Assembly (NCBI GenBank): GCA_032249735.1
Contig: JAVVHA010000013.1
Span: 1 to 64,000, forward strand
Source of the DNA: Dehalococcoidia bacterium
Lineage (GTDB): Bacteria > Chloroflexota > Dehalococcoidia > SM23-28-2 > HRBIN24
Direction: 5' to 3'
Length of the DNA stretch: 64,000 bases
The notes under the pieces were generated by a model. That model did no database searches. It had not been told where the DNA came from and was given only the letters and a program-made list of their open reading frames with translations. How positions within the stretch are numbered: position 1 is the first letter of the stretch; every line of letters starts with the position of its first letter. Positions 25,462 to 33,893 of the stretch are shown here, piece after piece. The translations under genes and the position numbers were made by a program.

Positions 25462-26457
25462 TTACCTGCCCACCTCCTTCATGACCTTTACCTTCTCGAT
25501 CATCAGCGGGATGATCTCCTTCCAATCGGCCACGATGCCCCAGCGGGCGGCCCGGAAGATGTTGGCCTCTGGGTCCTTGTTGATGGCCACGATGTTCTTC
25601 ACTTGAGAGATGCCGGCCATGTGCTGGGAGGCCCCCGATATACCCACGGCGATGTATAGATCAGGGGTCACCACCTTGCCAGTGAGGCCGATCTGGGCCG
25701 AGACAGGATACCAGCCCAGGTCGCAAGCGGCACGGCTTGCCCCTACCGCACCGCCCAGGAGCTGGGCCAGCTCCTCCAGCTTGCGGAACCCCTCAGGGCC
25801 ACCCATGCCCCGTCCGCCGGAGACGATGATGCGGGCGTCCTCCAGCCTCACCCCCTCCACTTTCTGCTTCTCCCTTCCCACCAGACGGGTGGGGATGGAG
25901 GCTGGGTCCAGACCCGCCTCCAGCCTCTCCACCTGGCCCTGGCGCGAGGGGTCGGGCTCCAAGGGCTCCTGGGCCTTGGCCCTCAGGGTGGCCATGGCCG
26001 GGGACGTGTTGAAGGAGTACTTGGCGTGGGCGTTGCCCCCATAGCATGGCCTGGTGAAGATGATGCGCCCCTCCCTCACCTCCAGGTCGATGCAGTCCAT
26101 GGCCACAGCGGTGCCCAGGCGGGCAGCCAGCCGCGGCGCCATGTCCCTCCCCATAGGCGTCTGGCCCAGGAGGATGAGGGCTGGCGCCACCTCTTTGGCC
26201 AACCTCTCACCTACGGGGACATAGGCCTCCCCCAGGTAGTCCTTCAGGAGGGGGTCGTCGACTACCAGCACACGGTCGGCGCCGCGGGCGATGGCCTCTT
26301 GAGAGTGACCATCTAAACCCGCACCGAGGATGGCACAGGCCACCTGCCCCCCGAGGACCTGGGCCATCCGCCGCGCCGCCCCCAACAGCTCAAAGGTGAT
26401 GGGCGCCAGCTTCCCCTCTTCCGTCAGCTCGGCGAAGACCAGCACGTCTTGGGCCAT
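25462..26457 (-). CDS. etfA: Electron transfer flavoprotein subunit alpha
   Basis: Heterodimeric ETF accepts electrons from acyl-CoA dehydrogenases. 331 residues. The N-terminal domain begins 'DVLVFAELTEEGKLAPITFELLGAARRMAQ'. The C-terminal FAD-binding signature is clear: 'IIVSGGRGMGGPEGFRKLEELAQLLGGAVGASRAACDLGW', then 'QIGLTGKVVTPDLYIAVGISGASQHMAGI' and 'IVAINKDPEANIF'. It starts 12 bases after etfB ends. With many acyl-CoA dehydrogenases and the Fe-S membrane oxidoreductase in this window, it should be the electron hub of beta-oxidation here. Confidence 0.97.
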   Translation of the reverse strand: MAQDVLVFAELTEEGKLAPITFELLGAARRMAQVLGGQVACAILGAGLDGHSQEAIARGADRVLVVDDPLLKDYLGEAYVPVGERLAKEVAPALILLGQTPMGRDMAPRLAARLGTAVAMDCIDLEVREGRIIFTRPCYGGNAHAKYSFNTSPAMATLRAKAQEPLEPDPSRQGQVERLEAGLDPASIPTRLVGREKQKVEGVRLEDARIIVSGGRGMGGPEGFRKLEELAQLLGGAVGASRAACDLGWYPVSAQIGLTGKVVTPDLYIAVGISGASQHMAGISQVKNIVAINKDPEANIFRAARWGIVADWKEIIPLMIEKVKVMKEVGR

Positions 26458-26469
26458 GGCTCCTCCCCC

Positions 26470-27273
26470 TCAGATGAGCTTGGCTTCCCGCAAACGCTGC
26501 AGGAGCTTCTCCACCTTCTCGTCGGCTGTATCGCCCTCGATGAACTCCGTCTCCACCTTCACCTGGGGGACGTAGAGGGCCTCCAGGTTGACCCGGTTCT
26601 TGAGCTGGGCCACGTCCAGCCCCAGGTCGGCCGCCTTCCATACGGTCACCTGCTTGCGGGCAGCCATCATAATCTGCCGCAACTGGGGATAGCGGGGCTC
26701 CCCCAGCTCGTTGGAGACGGTGACCACCGCCGGCAGGGGGGCCTCCACCGTCTCGAATCCGTCCAGCAGGACGCGCTCCGCTCGCACCTTGCCATCCACC
26801 ACCTGGACAGACTTGACGATGGTGATGCAGGGCAGGCACAAGACCTCGGCGATGGTGGGCCCCACCACGCCCATGTCCCAATCCACCGCCTGTCGCCCGG
26901 TGATGATGAGATGGAAGGGGGAGAGCTTCTCTCTGATGGCCTGAGCTAACACCTGGGCCGTCACCCAGTGGTCGGCCTCGTACAGGGCGGGGTCGTCGAT
27001 GAGGTAGCCCTCGTCGGCCCCCATGGCCAGGCAGTGCTTGATGGCGTCCCGGAAGGACTCGGGGCCCATGCTGATGACGCTGATCTTGACATCACCCAGG
27101 GCGTCCCTCACCCGCAAAGCGGCCTCCACACCGATGGGATCGAACTGGCTGGGCACCGGCGCTATCCCAGGGGCCGGGATCACCTTCTTCTGAGCCTCGT
27201 CCACCCGGAACTGGGAGGGGGGCGTCTCCGGGTCTGGCACCTGCTTCACGCAACAGACGATGTGCAAGGCCAT
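26470..27273 (-). CDS. etfB: Electron transfer flavoprotein subunit beta
   Basis: 267 residues. 'HIVCCVKQVPDP' at the N-terminus, 'GVEAALRVRDAL', 'LAMGADEGYLIDDPA', 'ITGRQAVDWDMGVVGPTIAEVLCLPCIT' and 'VLLDGFETVEAPLPAVVTVSNELGEPRYP' are the family's AMP-binding and recognition-loop segments. ATG 27273 has GGAGGGATGA upstream. A promoter with TTGCCT-16-TATACT is placed at 27309-27336, so etfB-etfA form their own transcript ended by the hairpin at 25391-25414. Confidence 0.97.
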   Translation of the reverse strand: MALHIVCCVKQVPDPETPPSQFRVDEAQKKVIPAPGIAPVPSQFDPIGVEAALRVRDALGDVKISVISMGPESFRDAIKHCLAMGADEGYLIDDPALYEADHWVTAQVLAQAIREKLSPFHLIITGRQAVDWDMGVVGPTIAEVLCLPCITIVKSVQVVDGKVRAERVLLDGFETVEAPLPAVVTVSNELGEPRYPQLRQIMMAARKQVTVWKAADLGLDVAQLKNRVNLEALYVPQVKVETEFIEGDTADEKVEKLLQRLREAKLI

Positions 27274-27308
27274 GGCCTCATCCCTCCAATGTGAAAACCT
27301 TCACCTCG

Positions 27309-27336
27309 AGTATAGCAGGCGGCCTGGCCAAGGCAA
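27309..27336 (-). promoter_or_regulatory. Promoter of etfBA
   Basis: On the minus strand TTGCCT (27336-27331) and TATACT (27314-27309) are 16 bases apart. The predicted start, near 27302, leaves a leader of about 30 bases containing the etfB SD. The TTGCCT/TTGCCC -35 recurs before other lipid genes in this window. Confidence 0.5.
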
Positions 27337-27340
27337 AGGT

Positions 27341-29590
27341 TCAGACCCGCCGCCTCGCCTCAGGGCGAACCACGCTCCTTTCCAGCATCTCGGCCACGTC
27401 CAAAACAGACATCCCCTTCTGGGCCGCCGTGGGCACCGACCCTACCCCTTCCTCGAACATCTGGAGACAGAAGGGACAGGCCACGGCGATGAGCCGGGCC
27501 GGGGTGGAGGCCGCCTCCTCAGTGCGGACATGGTTGACGCGCCGGCCCCCGGACTCTTCTACCCACATGTGGCCCCCGCCCGCCCCACAGCAGAAGGTGT
27601 GCTTGCGATGCCGCCCCATCTCCACCAGCTGGGCGCCTGTAGCAGCGATGACCTGGCGCGGGGCGGCCGAGATGTCGTTGTGGCGGGCCAGATAACAGGG
27701 GTCATGGTAGGTGACCAGCACACCCCACAACTCGCCCATGTCCGCAAGCCTCAGGCGCCCCTCGCTTACGAGCTGGGCCAGGAGCTGGGTGTGGTGAACC
27801 ACCTGGAACCGCCCCCCCAACTGGGGGTACTCGTTCTTCATGACGTTAAAGCAGTGGGGGCAGTTGGCTACGATCTTCCTGACGCCCTTGGCCTTGAAGG
27901 TCTCGATATTCTGCTGGGCCTGTAGTTGGAACAGGTATTCGTTGCCCAGACGGCGGGCGGGGTCGCCCGAGCACACCTCCTCCGCCCCCAGGACGCCAAA
28001 GGAGACGCCGGCCTGCAAGAGGAGACGCGCCATGGCCTTGGTCACCTGGACGTTGCGCTCCACCAGGGCCCCTGTGCACCCCACCCAGTAAAGGTACTCC
28101 TGGGAGCCATCGAAGATGGGGACCTGTAGACCCTGGGCAGCCAGCTCCTCTAGCCACGAGGTGCGGGTGAGCTGGGTCCCCCGCCAGGGGTGCCCCCTTT
28201 GCTCCAGCTGCATGAGGGTGGCCTGGGCCGTCTCCGGCATGCGAGCCTCCTCCATCACCAGGTAGCGCCGCATGTCCATGAGCTTCTGGATGTGCTCGAT
28301 GAAGAAGGGACACTGCTGCTCACAGGCGCCGCAGGTGAGGCAGTCCCATATGGTGTTGAAGGAGACCACATCGCCAGCCACCGGCCGCTCTTCGTCCCAG
28401 CGCTGGCCCCGCCAGCGGGCTGTCCATATCTTGGGCCCTACCTGCTGCATATAGGCCTTGATGTCCTGCAGAAATCCCATGGGGGTGAGCTCTTTGCCGG
28501 TGTTGTAGGCCGGGCAGTGGGCCTCGCAACGGCCGCAGCGGACGCATACGTCCACGTCCATAAGCTGCTTCCAGGTGAAGTCCACCAGGCGACCCGCCCC
28601 GAAGCGCTCCGCCTTCTCGAAGTCCTCAATGGGCACCAGGGCCGCCCCCGCCAGCGCCGCCCCCGTGGGGGAGAGGCGGCGGAAGAAGATGTTGGCCGCC
28701 CCTAGGAGGATGTGGGAGAGCTTGCCATACCCTACCCAGGCCACCCAGGCCAGGGCCAAGGGCAGGTGGAGCCACCAAAAGGCCTTGTGGATGTTGAGCA
28801 TGAGGGTCGGGCTGGCCCCCGCCGCCAAGGCCGCCTTGCCGATGAGGAACCCTATGGGCGACCAAGGGGCCCAATCGGGGTCGGTGACCAAGCCGTCGCC
28901 CACGGCGATGGGCTCCCCCCTGAGCTCGGTGACGCCCACCCGCATTCCCTCCACCAGGAAGCCGGAGAGAAGGATGGCGAGCATGAGGGCCAAAAGGACC
29001 CCATCGTCCCAGAGGCTGCCCAGCCGCATCTTGGGGTGTTTCCACACATAGCGCCGGTACAGGGCCATGAGAACGCCCACGGTGGCTGCCATCCCCGCTA
29101 TGTCTAGAGCCAAGGAGTAGCCTAGGTAGACGTTCCCCTTCAAGAACTCCTTGATGTCGTCGTGGAAGGCCAGCATAAGGGTGCCGATGAAGAGATACGT
29201 CCACCCCCAGAAGATGAGGAGGTGCATGAGCCCAGCGTAGAGGTCGTTGGGCAGGCGCCCTTGGCCTAGCCCGTAGAGGAGGAACACCTTCGCCCTCTCC
29301 CACGGGCGATCCCACCGCACCTCCCTCTTGCCCAGGAGCCAGAGGCGGGCTCGCAGGAGAGGGCCCGCGGCCAGCACCAGCAGGACGACCCCTGTGGCCC
29401 CATAGGCCACAAAGCGGGCCCACTTGGCGATGTTGAAGAAGACCTCCCTGGTGGCCTCGTCCATACCCTGGCGGGAGGCCAGAACAGCCAGGGCCGCCAC
29501 TAAGGGCGCCAGGGTCAAGGCCAAGAGATATATGGCCACGGTCAGTGCCAGGCGGGCGCGCGGCGAAGCCACCTTTGGCTCCCAAGCCAT
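27341..29590 (-). CDS. Membrane-bound Fe-S oxidoreductase (ETF:quinone oxidoreductase, EMO/EtfD type)
   Basis: 749 residues. The N-terminal half (~310 residues) has about six hydrophobic segments and looks like a NarI-type, heme-b-binding membrane domain. Two 4Fe-4S motifs follow: 'CVRCGRCEAHCPAY' and 'CLTCGACEQQCPFF'. The C-terminal region carries HdrD/GlpC-type CCG segments: 'YWVGCTGA..EVCSGD..NCPHCFN' and 'YHDPCYLARHND...FCCGAGGG'. Proteins of this architecture next to etfAB pass ETF electrons to menaquinone. The start is ATG 29590 with GGGAGG upstream; a GTG at 29605 has no support. It lies upstream of etfB in the same direction, 67 bases away, with an internal promoter in the gap. Confidence 0.9.
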   Translation of the reverse strand: MAWEPKVASPRARLALTVAIYLLALTLAPLVAALAVLASRQGMDEATREVFFNIAKWARFVAYGATGVVLLVLAAGPLLRARLWLLGKREVRWDRPWERAKVFLLYGLGQGRLPNDLYAGLMHLLIFWGWTYLFIGTLMLAFHDDIKEFLKGNVYLGYSLALDIAGMAATVGVLMALYRRYVWKHPKMRLGSLWDDGVLLALMLAILLSGFLVEGMRVGVTELRGEPIAVGDGLVTDPDWAPWSPIGFLIGKAALAAGASPTLMLNIHKAFWWLHLPLALAWVAWVGYGKLSHILLGAANIFFRRLSPTGAALAGAALVPIEDFEKAERFGAGRLVDFTWKQLMDVDVCVRCGRCEAHCPAYNTGKELTPMGFLQDIKAYMQQVGPKIWTARWRGQRWDEERPVAGDVVSFNTIWDCLTCGACEQQCPFFIEHIQKLMDMRRYLVMEEARMPETAQATLMQLEQRGHPWRGTQLTRTSWLEELAAQGLQVPIFDGSQEYLYWVGCTGALVERNVQVTKAMARLLLQAGVSFGVLGAEEVCSGDPARRLGNEYLFQLQAQQNIETFKAKGVRKIVANCPHCFNVMKNEYPQLGGRFQVVHHTQLLAQLVSEGRLRLADMGELWGVLVTYHDPCYLARHNDISAAPRQVIAATGAQLVEMGRHRKHTFCCGAGGGHMWVEESGGRRVNHVRTEEAASTPARLIAVACPFCLQMFEEGVGSVPTAAQKGMSVLDVAEMLERSVVRPEARRRV

Positions 29591-29665
29591 CCCCTTACCT
29601 CCCACTGGGAATTGTTACAGCCCAGCCTATCTTAACCCCTCCCTCAGGGGAGGGTCAAACCTCCC

Positions 29666-29671
29666 TATAAT
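29666..29671 (+). promoter_or_regulatory. -10 box (TATAAT) before the Eis-like gene
   Basis: A consensus TATAAT lies only 4-10 bases before possible ATG starts (29670, 29676, 29682). Transcription would begin near 29678, so translation from 29682 would be leaderless or nearly so. No -35 is visible 16-18 bases upstream. Confidence 0.35.
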
Positions 29672-29681
29672 GGATATGACT

Positions 29682-30899
29682 ATGGCCTTGGAGATTAGGG
29701 AGGCCCACCCCCAGGAGCTAGCGGAGGTGGCCCTTGTCACCTCCCTAGCCTTCGATGCTGGCCCTGTGTCAGACACCCTCCTCCAACTGGGTGTCTATGA
29801 GATCTTCGAGCCCATAGGGTGCTGGGAGGATGGGCGGCTGGTGGCCTGCCTATCGGTAGGGCCCATGGCCGCCGCCTACGAGGGGGTGGATGTGCCCTTG
29901 GGGGCCGTATCCATGGTCTCCTGCCTCCCCGAGGAGCGCAGGCGAGGCCTAGTGGGGAGGCTCCTGGTGCACGCTCTGGAGCACATGCGACGGCGGGGCC
30001 TGGTGCTTTCGGGCCTCTTCACCCCTCACCCCTCTCTTTACCGTCGCTATGGCTGGGCCGTGGCCCACCGCCAAGTGCGCTACATCTTCCACCCCAAGGA
30101 CCTGACCCCTCGCTGGCTGCAGCGGCCGCGGGGCAAGGCGCACCGCGTGCAGGAGGAGGACTGGCCTCTGCTGGACTCCATCTACGGCCAGTGGCGCAAG
30201 GGCCGCAATGGCCTCCTGGCCCGCTCCGAAGCGTGGTGGCGGCGGGCCGTCTTCGGCGGCCTCTACTACCCCCGGAGGCGCCCGCGGGAGGCGGTGGTGT
30301 GGCACGGCCCAGATGGGCGCCCCACCGGCTACGTCGTCTATGATGCCGAGCAGAGGCGGCTGGAGCGGGAGGAGGTCCACCTCCTCACGGTGCGGGACAT
30401 GGTGGCCCTGGACGGCGATGCCTATGCTGGCCTCCTCCGGTTCCTCCTCTCCTTCGATATGGCCCGCGATGTGGTGCTCCCCGGCGATGCCCTGGAGCCC
30501 CTCCTGGTGGCAGTAGACGAGGCTCAGCGCGTAGAGGCCCGCATAGGCGTGGGGATGATGCTGCGCATCGTGGACGTCCCAGGGGCCCTGTCCCTGCGCC
30601 CCACCACCGCCCCCGATGGGCTATCCCTCCTCTTGGCCATTAGGGACGCCTCCGCACCGTGGAACGACGGTCTGTGGTGGGTGGAGGCGGGCGGAGGACG
30701 TCTCCACGTCTTGCCAGGGCGCGGCGAGCCGGACTTAGCATGTGACGTGGCCCACCTAGCCCCTATCTACAGCGGCCTACTATCGGTGCGGGAAGCGGCG
30801 CGCACAGGCCTAATAGAGGTCAAGGACGAGCGGGCCATGGCCCTCGCCCAACGCCTCTTGGAGGCGCGCCTACCTCCTGGGGCGCCCGACCCCTTCTAA
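29682..30899 (+). CDS. Eis-like GNAT acetyltransferase with SCP2-type C-terminal domain
   Basis: 405 residues. An N-terminal GNAT domain opens 'MALEIREAHPQELAEVALVTSLAF', with 'VSMVSCLPEERRRGLVGRLLVHALEHMRRRG' as the acetyl-CoA-binding R-x-x-G-x-G-like turn and 'SLYRRYGWAVAH' after it. A second, degenerate GNAT domain and a C-terminal sterol-carrier-like domain (from about 290, 'VDVPGALSLRP') follow. This is the Eis family (enhanced intracellular survival), whose characterised members acetylate amines such as aminoglycosides or peptides. The ATG triplets at 29670, 29676 and 29682 are equally possible starts; none has an SD, and a TATAAT box overlaps the first. It is divergent from the Fe-S oxidoreductase gene. 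Confidence 0.88.
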   Translation: MALEIREAHPQELAEVALVTSLAFDAGPVSDTLLQLGVYEIFEPIGCWEDGRLVACLSVGPMAAAYEGVDVPLGAVSMVSCLPEERRRGLVGRLLVHALEHMRRRGLVLSGLFTPHPSLYRRYGWAVAHRQVRYIFHPKDLTPRWLQRPRGKAHRVQEEDWPLLDSIYGQWRKGRNGLLARSEAWWRRAVFGGLYYPRRRPREAVVWHGPDGRPTGYVVYDAEQRRLEREEVHLLTVRDMVALDGDAYAGLLRFLLSFDMARDVVLPGDALEPLLVAVDEAQRVEARIGVGMMLRIVDVPGALSLRPTTAPDGLSLLLAIRDASAPWNDGLWWVEAGGGRLHVLPGRGEPDLACDVAHLAPIYSGLLSVREAARTGLIEVKDERAMALAQRLLEARLPPGAPDPF

Positions 30900-30932
30900 G
30901 GGCACCACGCCCCTCAAGGGCTAGCGGCCCCC

Positions 30933-32546
30933 TCAAGAGCCGGTGGTGGGGGACGGGGAGATCACCTCGTTCTTGGGCTCTCCATAAAGGGTGCGCAGCT
31001 CCGTCTTCAGCACCTTGCCCAAGTAGTTCCTAGGGAAATCGGGCACAAAGGCATAGTACTTGGGGGCCTTGTAGCTGGCCAGGCGCTCCTTGACGAAGGC
31101 CGTCAGCTCCTCAGGGGTGGGGAGGTCCTGGAAGTCCTTGGGGATGATGATGGCCTTCACCTCCTCGCCCCATTCCACATCCGGCACCCCTATTACAGCC
31201 GCCTCCGCCACCTTGGGGTGTTGCTCCAGCACGTTCTCGATCTCGCCGGGGGCGATATTCTCGCCGCCACGGATGATGAGGTCCTTGGTGCGCCCAGTGA
31301 TGTAGACGTAGCCGTCCTCGTCTATATAGCCCACATCACCGGTATGGAGCCAGCCGTCCTTGAGGGTCTGGGCCGTCTCCTCGTCCCGACGCCAATAGCC
31401 CGCCATGACCCTGGGGCCGGCGACCACGATCTCCCCCTCCTGGCCAGGGGGGAGGATGTTGCCTTGGGGGTCCATGATGGCCACCTCCACATCGGGCATG
31501 GGCCGGCCCACCGAGCGCAAGCGGCGCAGGGCCTTCTCCCTCTCCGGCCCCGGCTCCTCGGGTATGCGGTGGTCCTCAGGGCCCAGGAAGGTGAGGGTGG
31601 AGGTGCTCTCCGTCTGGCCGTAGGCGTTCATGAGGCCCACATTGGGCCACTTGCGGAACTTCTCAATGGCGTTGATGAGCACTTCATAGGGCATGGGGGC
31701 AGCGCCATAGGCCAGCAGGCGCAGAGAGCTGAGGTCGTACTTGTCGAAATCGGGGTGCTCGATGACCCGTTTGACCATGGTGGGCACCAGGAAGGAATGG
31801 GTGACCCGATACCGTTGCACGGCCTCCAACCAGGCCTGGGCATCGAACTGGGGTAGGATGACCAAGGTGCGGCCGCCCCATACCGCCGAGAGCATGGTGG
31901 TGGCCCCAGCGATGTGGTAGAAGGGGACAGCCAAGAGCTGCACCTCCCACTCCTCGGCCGTGGGGTCAGCGGGGGAGACGGTGTTGGTGACATATACAGA
32001 CATGGCCAGGTGGGTCAGCACTACCCCCTTGGGAAGGGCGGTGGTGCCGCTGGTGTACATGAGGATGGTGGGGTCGGAGTCGTCCACCTCCACAAACACT
32101 TCCTCCGGAGGGTGCTGGGCCAGCAGATCATCGTAGTTGAGCATCCCCTCCGGGCGTGCGTCGTAGCAGATGTAGTGGCGAACGGTGGACAGCTCTCCCT
32201 TTATGGAGTCCGCCAGCCCCAGATACCGCTGGCCCACTAGCAGGGCCACCGATTCCGAGTTGTTGAGCATATATATGAGCTCTTCCCGCTTGGCCCGGTA
32301 GTTGATGGGGACGAACACCAGGCCCAGCTTGGCGCTGGCGTAATAGGTCTCCACGTATTCGATGGAGTTAAGGGCCAACACCGCCAACCTATCGCCCTTG
32401 CTCAAGCCCAGGGACTGGAGGGCATTGGCTAGGCGCAGCACCCGCTCCTGCAACTGGCCGAACGTCTCCTCCCGGCCCTCACAGATGAGGCCCACGCGAT
32501 CGGGCACCACCGAGGCAGCGATGGTCAGGAACTCAGCCGTATTCAT
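30933..32546 (-). CDS. Long-chain fatty-acid/acyl-CoA ligase (AMP-binding)
   Basis: 537 residues of the ANL superfamily. It activates a carboxylic acid with ATP and CoA. The core motifs are the phosphate-binding loop 'LMYTSGTTALPKGVVLTH', 'LMNAYGQTEST' (A5 region), 'GWLHTGDVGYIDEDGYVYITGRTKDLIIRGGENIAP' (A7/A8) and the late 'GKVLKTELR' with the catalytic Lys. The chain length or type of substrate is not evident. The ATG at 32546 has a GGAGGGGG-type SD. It is the last gene of the minus-strand cluster with the two enoyl-CoA hydratases and two small proteins; a possible internal promoter lies between it and the preceding hydratase. Confidence 0.93.
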   Translation of the reverse strand: MNTAEFLTIAASVVPDRVGLICEGREETFGQLQERVLRLANALQSLGLSKGDRLAVLALNSIEYVETYYASAKLGLVFVPINYRAKREELIYMLNNSESVALLVGQRYLGLADSIKGELSTVRHYICYDARPEGMLNYDDLLAQHPPEEVFVEVDDSDPTILMYTSGTTALPKGVVLTHLAMSVYVTNTVSPADPTAEEWEVQLLAVPFYHIAGATTMLSAVWGGRTLVILPQFDAQAWLEAVQRYRVTHSFLVPTMVKRVIEHPDFDKYDLSSLRLLAYGAAPMPYEVLINAIEKFRKWPNVGLMNAYGQTESTSTLTFLGPEDHRIPEEPGPEREKALRRLRSVGRPMPDVEVAIMDPQGNILPPGQEGEIVVAGPRVMAGYWRRDEETAQTLKDGWLHTGDVGYIDEDGYVYITGRTKDLIIRGGENIAPGEIENVLEQHPKVAEAAVIGVPDVEWGEEVKAIIIPKDFQDLPTPEELTAFVKERLASYKAPKYYAFVPDFPRNYLGKVLKTELRTLYGEPKNEVISPSPTTGS

Positions 32547-32580
32547 GGGGTCCCCCTCCTGGACGCTTATTGTCGGTTAC

Positions 32581-32609
32581 ATTTTATCGATGTCTCTCAT
32601 GCCTGGCCA
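32581..32609 (-). promoter_or_regulatory. Possible internal promoter of the acyl-CoA ligase gene
   Basis: On the minus strand TGGCCA (32609-32604) and TAAAAT (32586-32581) are 17 bases apart, just after and partly within the end of the hydratase gene. Four of six and five of six matches to consensus. Low certainty. Confidence 0.3.
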
Positions 32610-33373
32610 GGGGCCCGTAAACGGGCCAAGGCTGCCTGGAGGCCATGTGCACCCAGCAAGCGCAAGACCAGGCGCTCCTCCCAGGCCAGCGCTTGCGGTA
32701 GCGGCATGTCCAGGCCACGGCGCAACGCCTGCTTGAGGAGGGAGAGGGCCTGGCCCTTGCCCAGCAGGGAGCGGGCCAGGGCCTCAGCTTGGGAGAAGAG
32801 GCTCTGGCGGGGCACCACCATATGCACTATCCCGAGGCGCAGGGCTTCCCTGGCGGGTATGGGGTCGCCCGTGAGGATCATGTGAAGGGCCGACACCCGC
32901 GGCGCCGTGCGGGGGAGGGTCTGGGTCCCCCCGGCGGAAGGTATGTAGCCCAGGTTCACCTCCGGCAGCCCCAGGCGGGCGTCCTCGCTAGCGATGCGCA
33001 GGTCGCAGAACAGGGGCAGCTCCAGCCCTGCCCCCAGGCACCAACCATGCAGGCAGGCGATGGTGGGCTTGGGAAAGGCCTCCATGAGGGCCCATATGTC
33101 CCGCTGGAAGCGGGCGCGACGGGCCTCCACATAGGAAGGGGCAGTGCCGAAGTCGGCGATGTCCGCCCCGGCGCAGAAGGCCCTCTCCCCCGCCCCACGC
33201 AACAGCACCACCTCCACCTCTGGGTCGTCCCGGGCGGCCAGCAGGGCCTCCCACAGCTCGTCCCGCATCTGGAGGTTAATGGCGTTGAGGACATGGGGGC
33301 GGTTAAGGGTGATCCACACCAGCCCCTCGTCCTTCTCATAGAGGATGGTCTGGAAGGGGGAGGGTTGGGCCAT
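32597..33373 (-). CDS. Enoyl-CoA hydratase/isomerase family protein (downstream copy)
   Basis: 258 residues of the crotonase fold. 'VWITLNRPHVLNAINLQMRDELWEALLAARDDPEVEVVLLRGAGERAFCAGADIADF' is the CoA-binding and oxyanion-hole region, with 'ACLHGWCLGAGLELPLFCDLRIASEDARLGLPEVNLGYIPSAGGTQTLPR' carrying a Glu in the position of one catalytic acid ('LPEVNLG'). The second typical hydratase Glu position reads 'GLELPL'. Reaction could be hydration or isomerisation. Start ATG 33373, four bases after the stop of the small protein. It is one of two hydratases flanking a small-protein pair. Confidence 0.9.
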   Translation of the reverse strand: MAQPSPFQTILYEKDEGLVWITLNRPHVLNAINLQMRDELWEALLAARDDPEVEVVLLRGAGERAFCAGADIADFGTAPSYVEARRARFQRDIWALMEAFPKPTIACLHGWCLGAGLELPLFCDLRIASEDARLGLPEVNLGYIPSAGGTQTLPRTAPRVSALHMILTGDPIPAREALRLGIVHMVVPRQSLFSQAEALARSLLGKGQALSLLKQALRRGLDMPLPQALAWEERLVLRLLGAHGLQAALARLRAPGQA

Positions 33374-33377
33374 GGCC

Positions 33378-33617
33378 CTACACCCAGTCGGGGCGGCGTA
33401 CGGCGCTGCGTTGCTTGGTGCGCCATATCCGCTCCAGGTCGGCGTTTACCTTCTGGGTCAGCTCCTTCATGGCTTCGGAGCCGGTGCGCATCTGTTCGCT
33501 GAACCAGCGGCGGAGCTGGGCCCTGTCCTCCTCGGAAAGCTCCGCCTCTTGGGCCAGCTTCTGGACGATGAGGAGGAGGAGCTCCCGCGCCTCGTCGACC
33601 TCCAGCTCCACCCTCAT
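33378..33617 (-). CDS. Small protein of unknown function, paralogue A
   Basis: 79 residues, MRVELEVDEARELLLLIVQK at the N-terminus, charged and helical. It aligns without gaps over the first 38 residues with its upstream neighbour (M.V.LE.DEA..L..LI.......A.LS...RA..RRW), and more loosely afterwards (M..L...N..L). The ATG at 33617 has GGAGGT five bases upstream and starts two bases after the stop of paralogue B. No known motif and no signal peptide. A subunit or regulator of the flanking enoyl-CoA hydratases is possible, but only by position. Confidence 0.75.
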   Translation of the reverse strand: MRVELEVDEARELLLLIVQKLAQEAELSEEDRAQLRRWFSEQMRTGSEAMKELTQKVNADLERIWRTKQRSAVRRPDWV

Positions 33618-33619
33618 GG

Positions 33620-33880
33620 CTACCTCCGCAGGTCTTTGGTGGAGATGTAGCGGCCACGCATGCGCACTTGGCGGGTGGTCTTCTCGTCTAGGTAGTTGCC
33701 CAGGGCCTCGTTCATGGCCAGGGCCAATTGGTCCATCTCTACCGTGCCTAAGGCGTGGAGGGACCGCCAGCGGCGCACCTTGGCCCGCCCATCGTCCGAG
33801 AGGCCAGCGTGGTCGACGATGTAGGACGTGATGAGGCTCATGAGGGACCATGCCTCATCAGCCTCCAGGATGACCTGCAT
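33620..33880 (-). CDS. Small protein of unknown function, paralogue B
   Basis: 86 residues, beginning MQVILEADEAWSLMSLIT. Related to paralogue A, encoded right behind it. The C-terminal tail ('TRQVRMRGRYISTKDLRR') is basic and has no counterpart in A. The ATG at 33880 has GGGAGGG six bases upstream. It starts 13 bases after the stop of the upstream hydratase. The ORF stays open upstream of this ATG, overlapping the hydratase, but without an SD. Function unknown. Confidence 0.75.
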   Translation of the reverse strand: MQVILEADEAWSLMSLITSYIVDHAGLSDDGRAKVRRWRSLHALGTVEMDQLALAMNEALGNYLDEKTTRQVRMRGRYISTKDLRR

Positions 33881-33893
33881 ACCCATCCCTCCC

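Noticed and set aside
29424-29681. N-terminal extension of the Eis-like gene
   Set aside because: It overlaps the divergent Fe-S oxidoreductase gene and the TATAAT box; the GNAT domain begins at MALEIREA.
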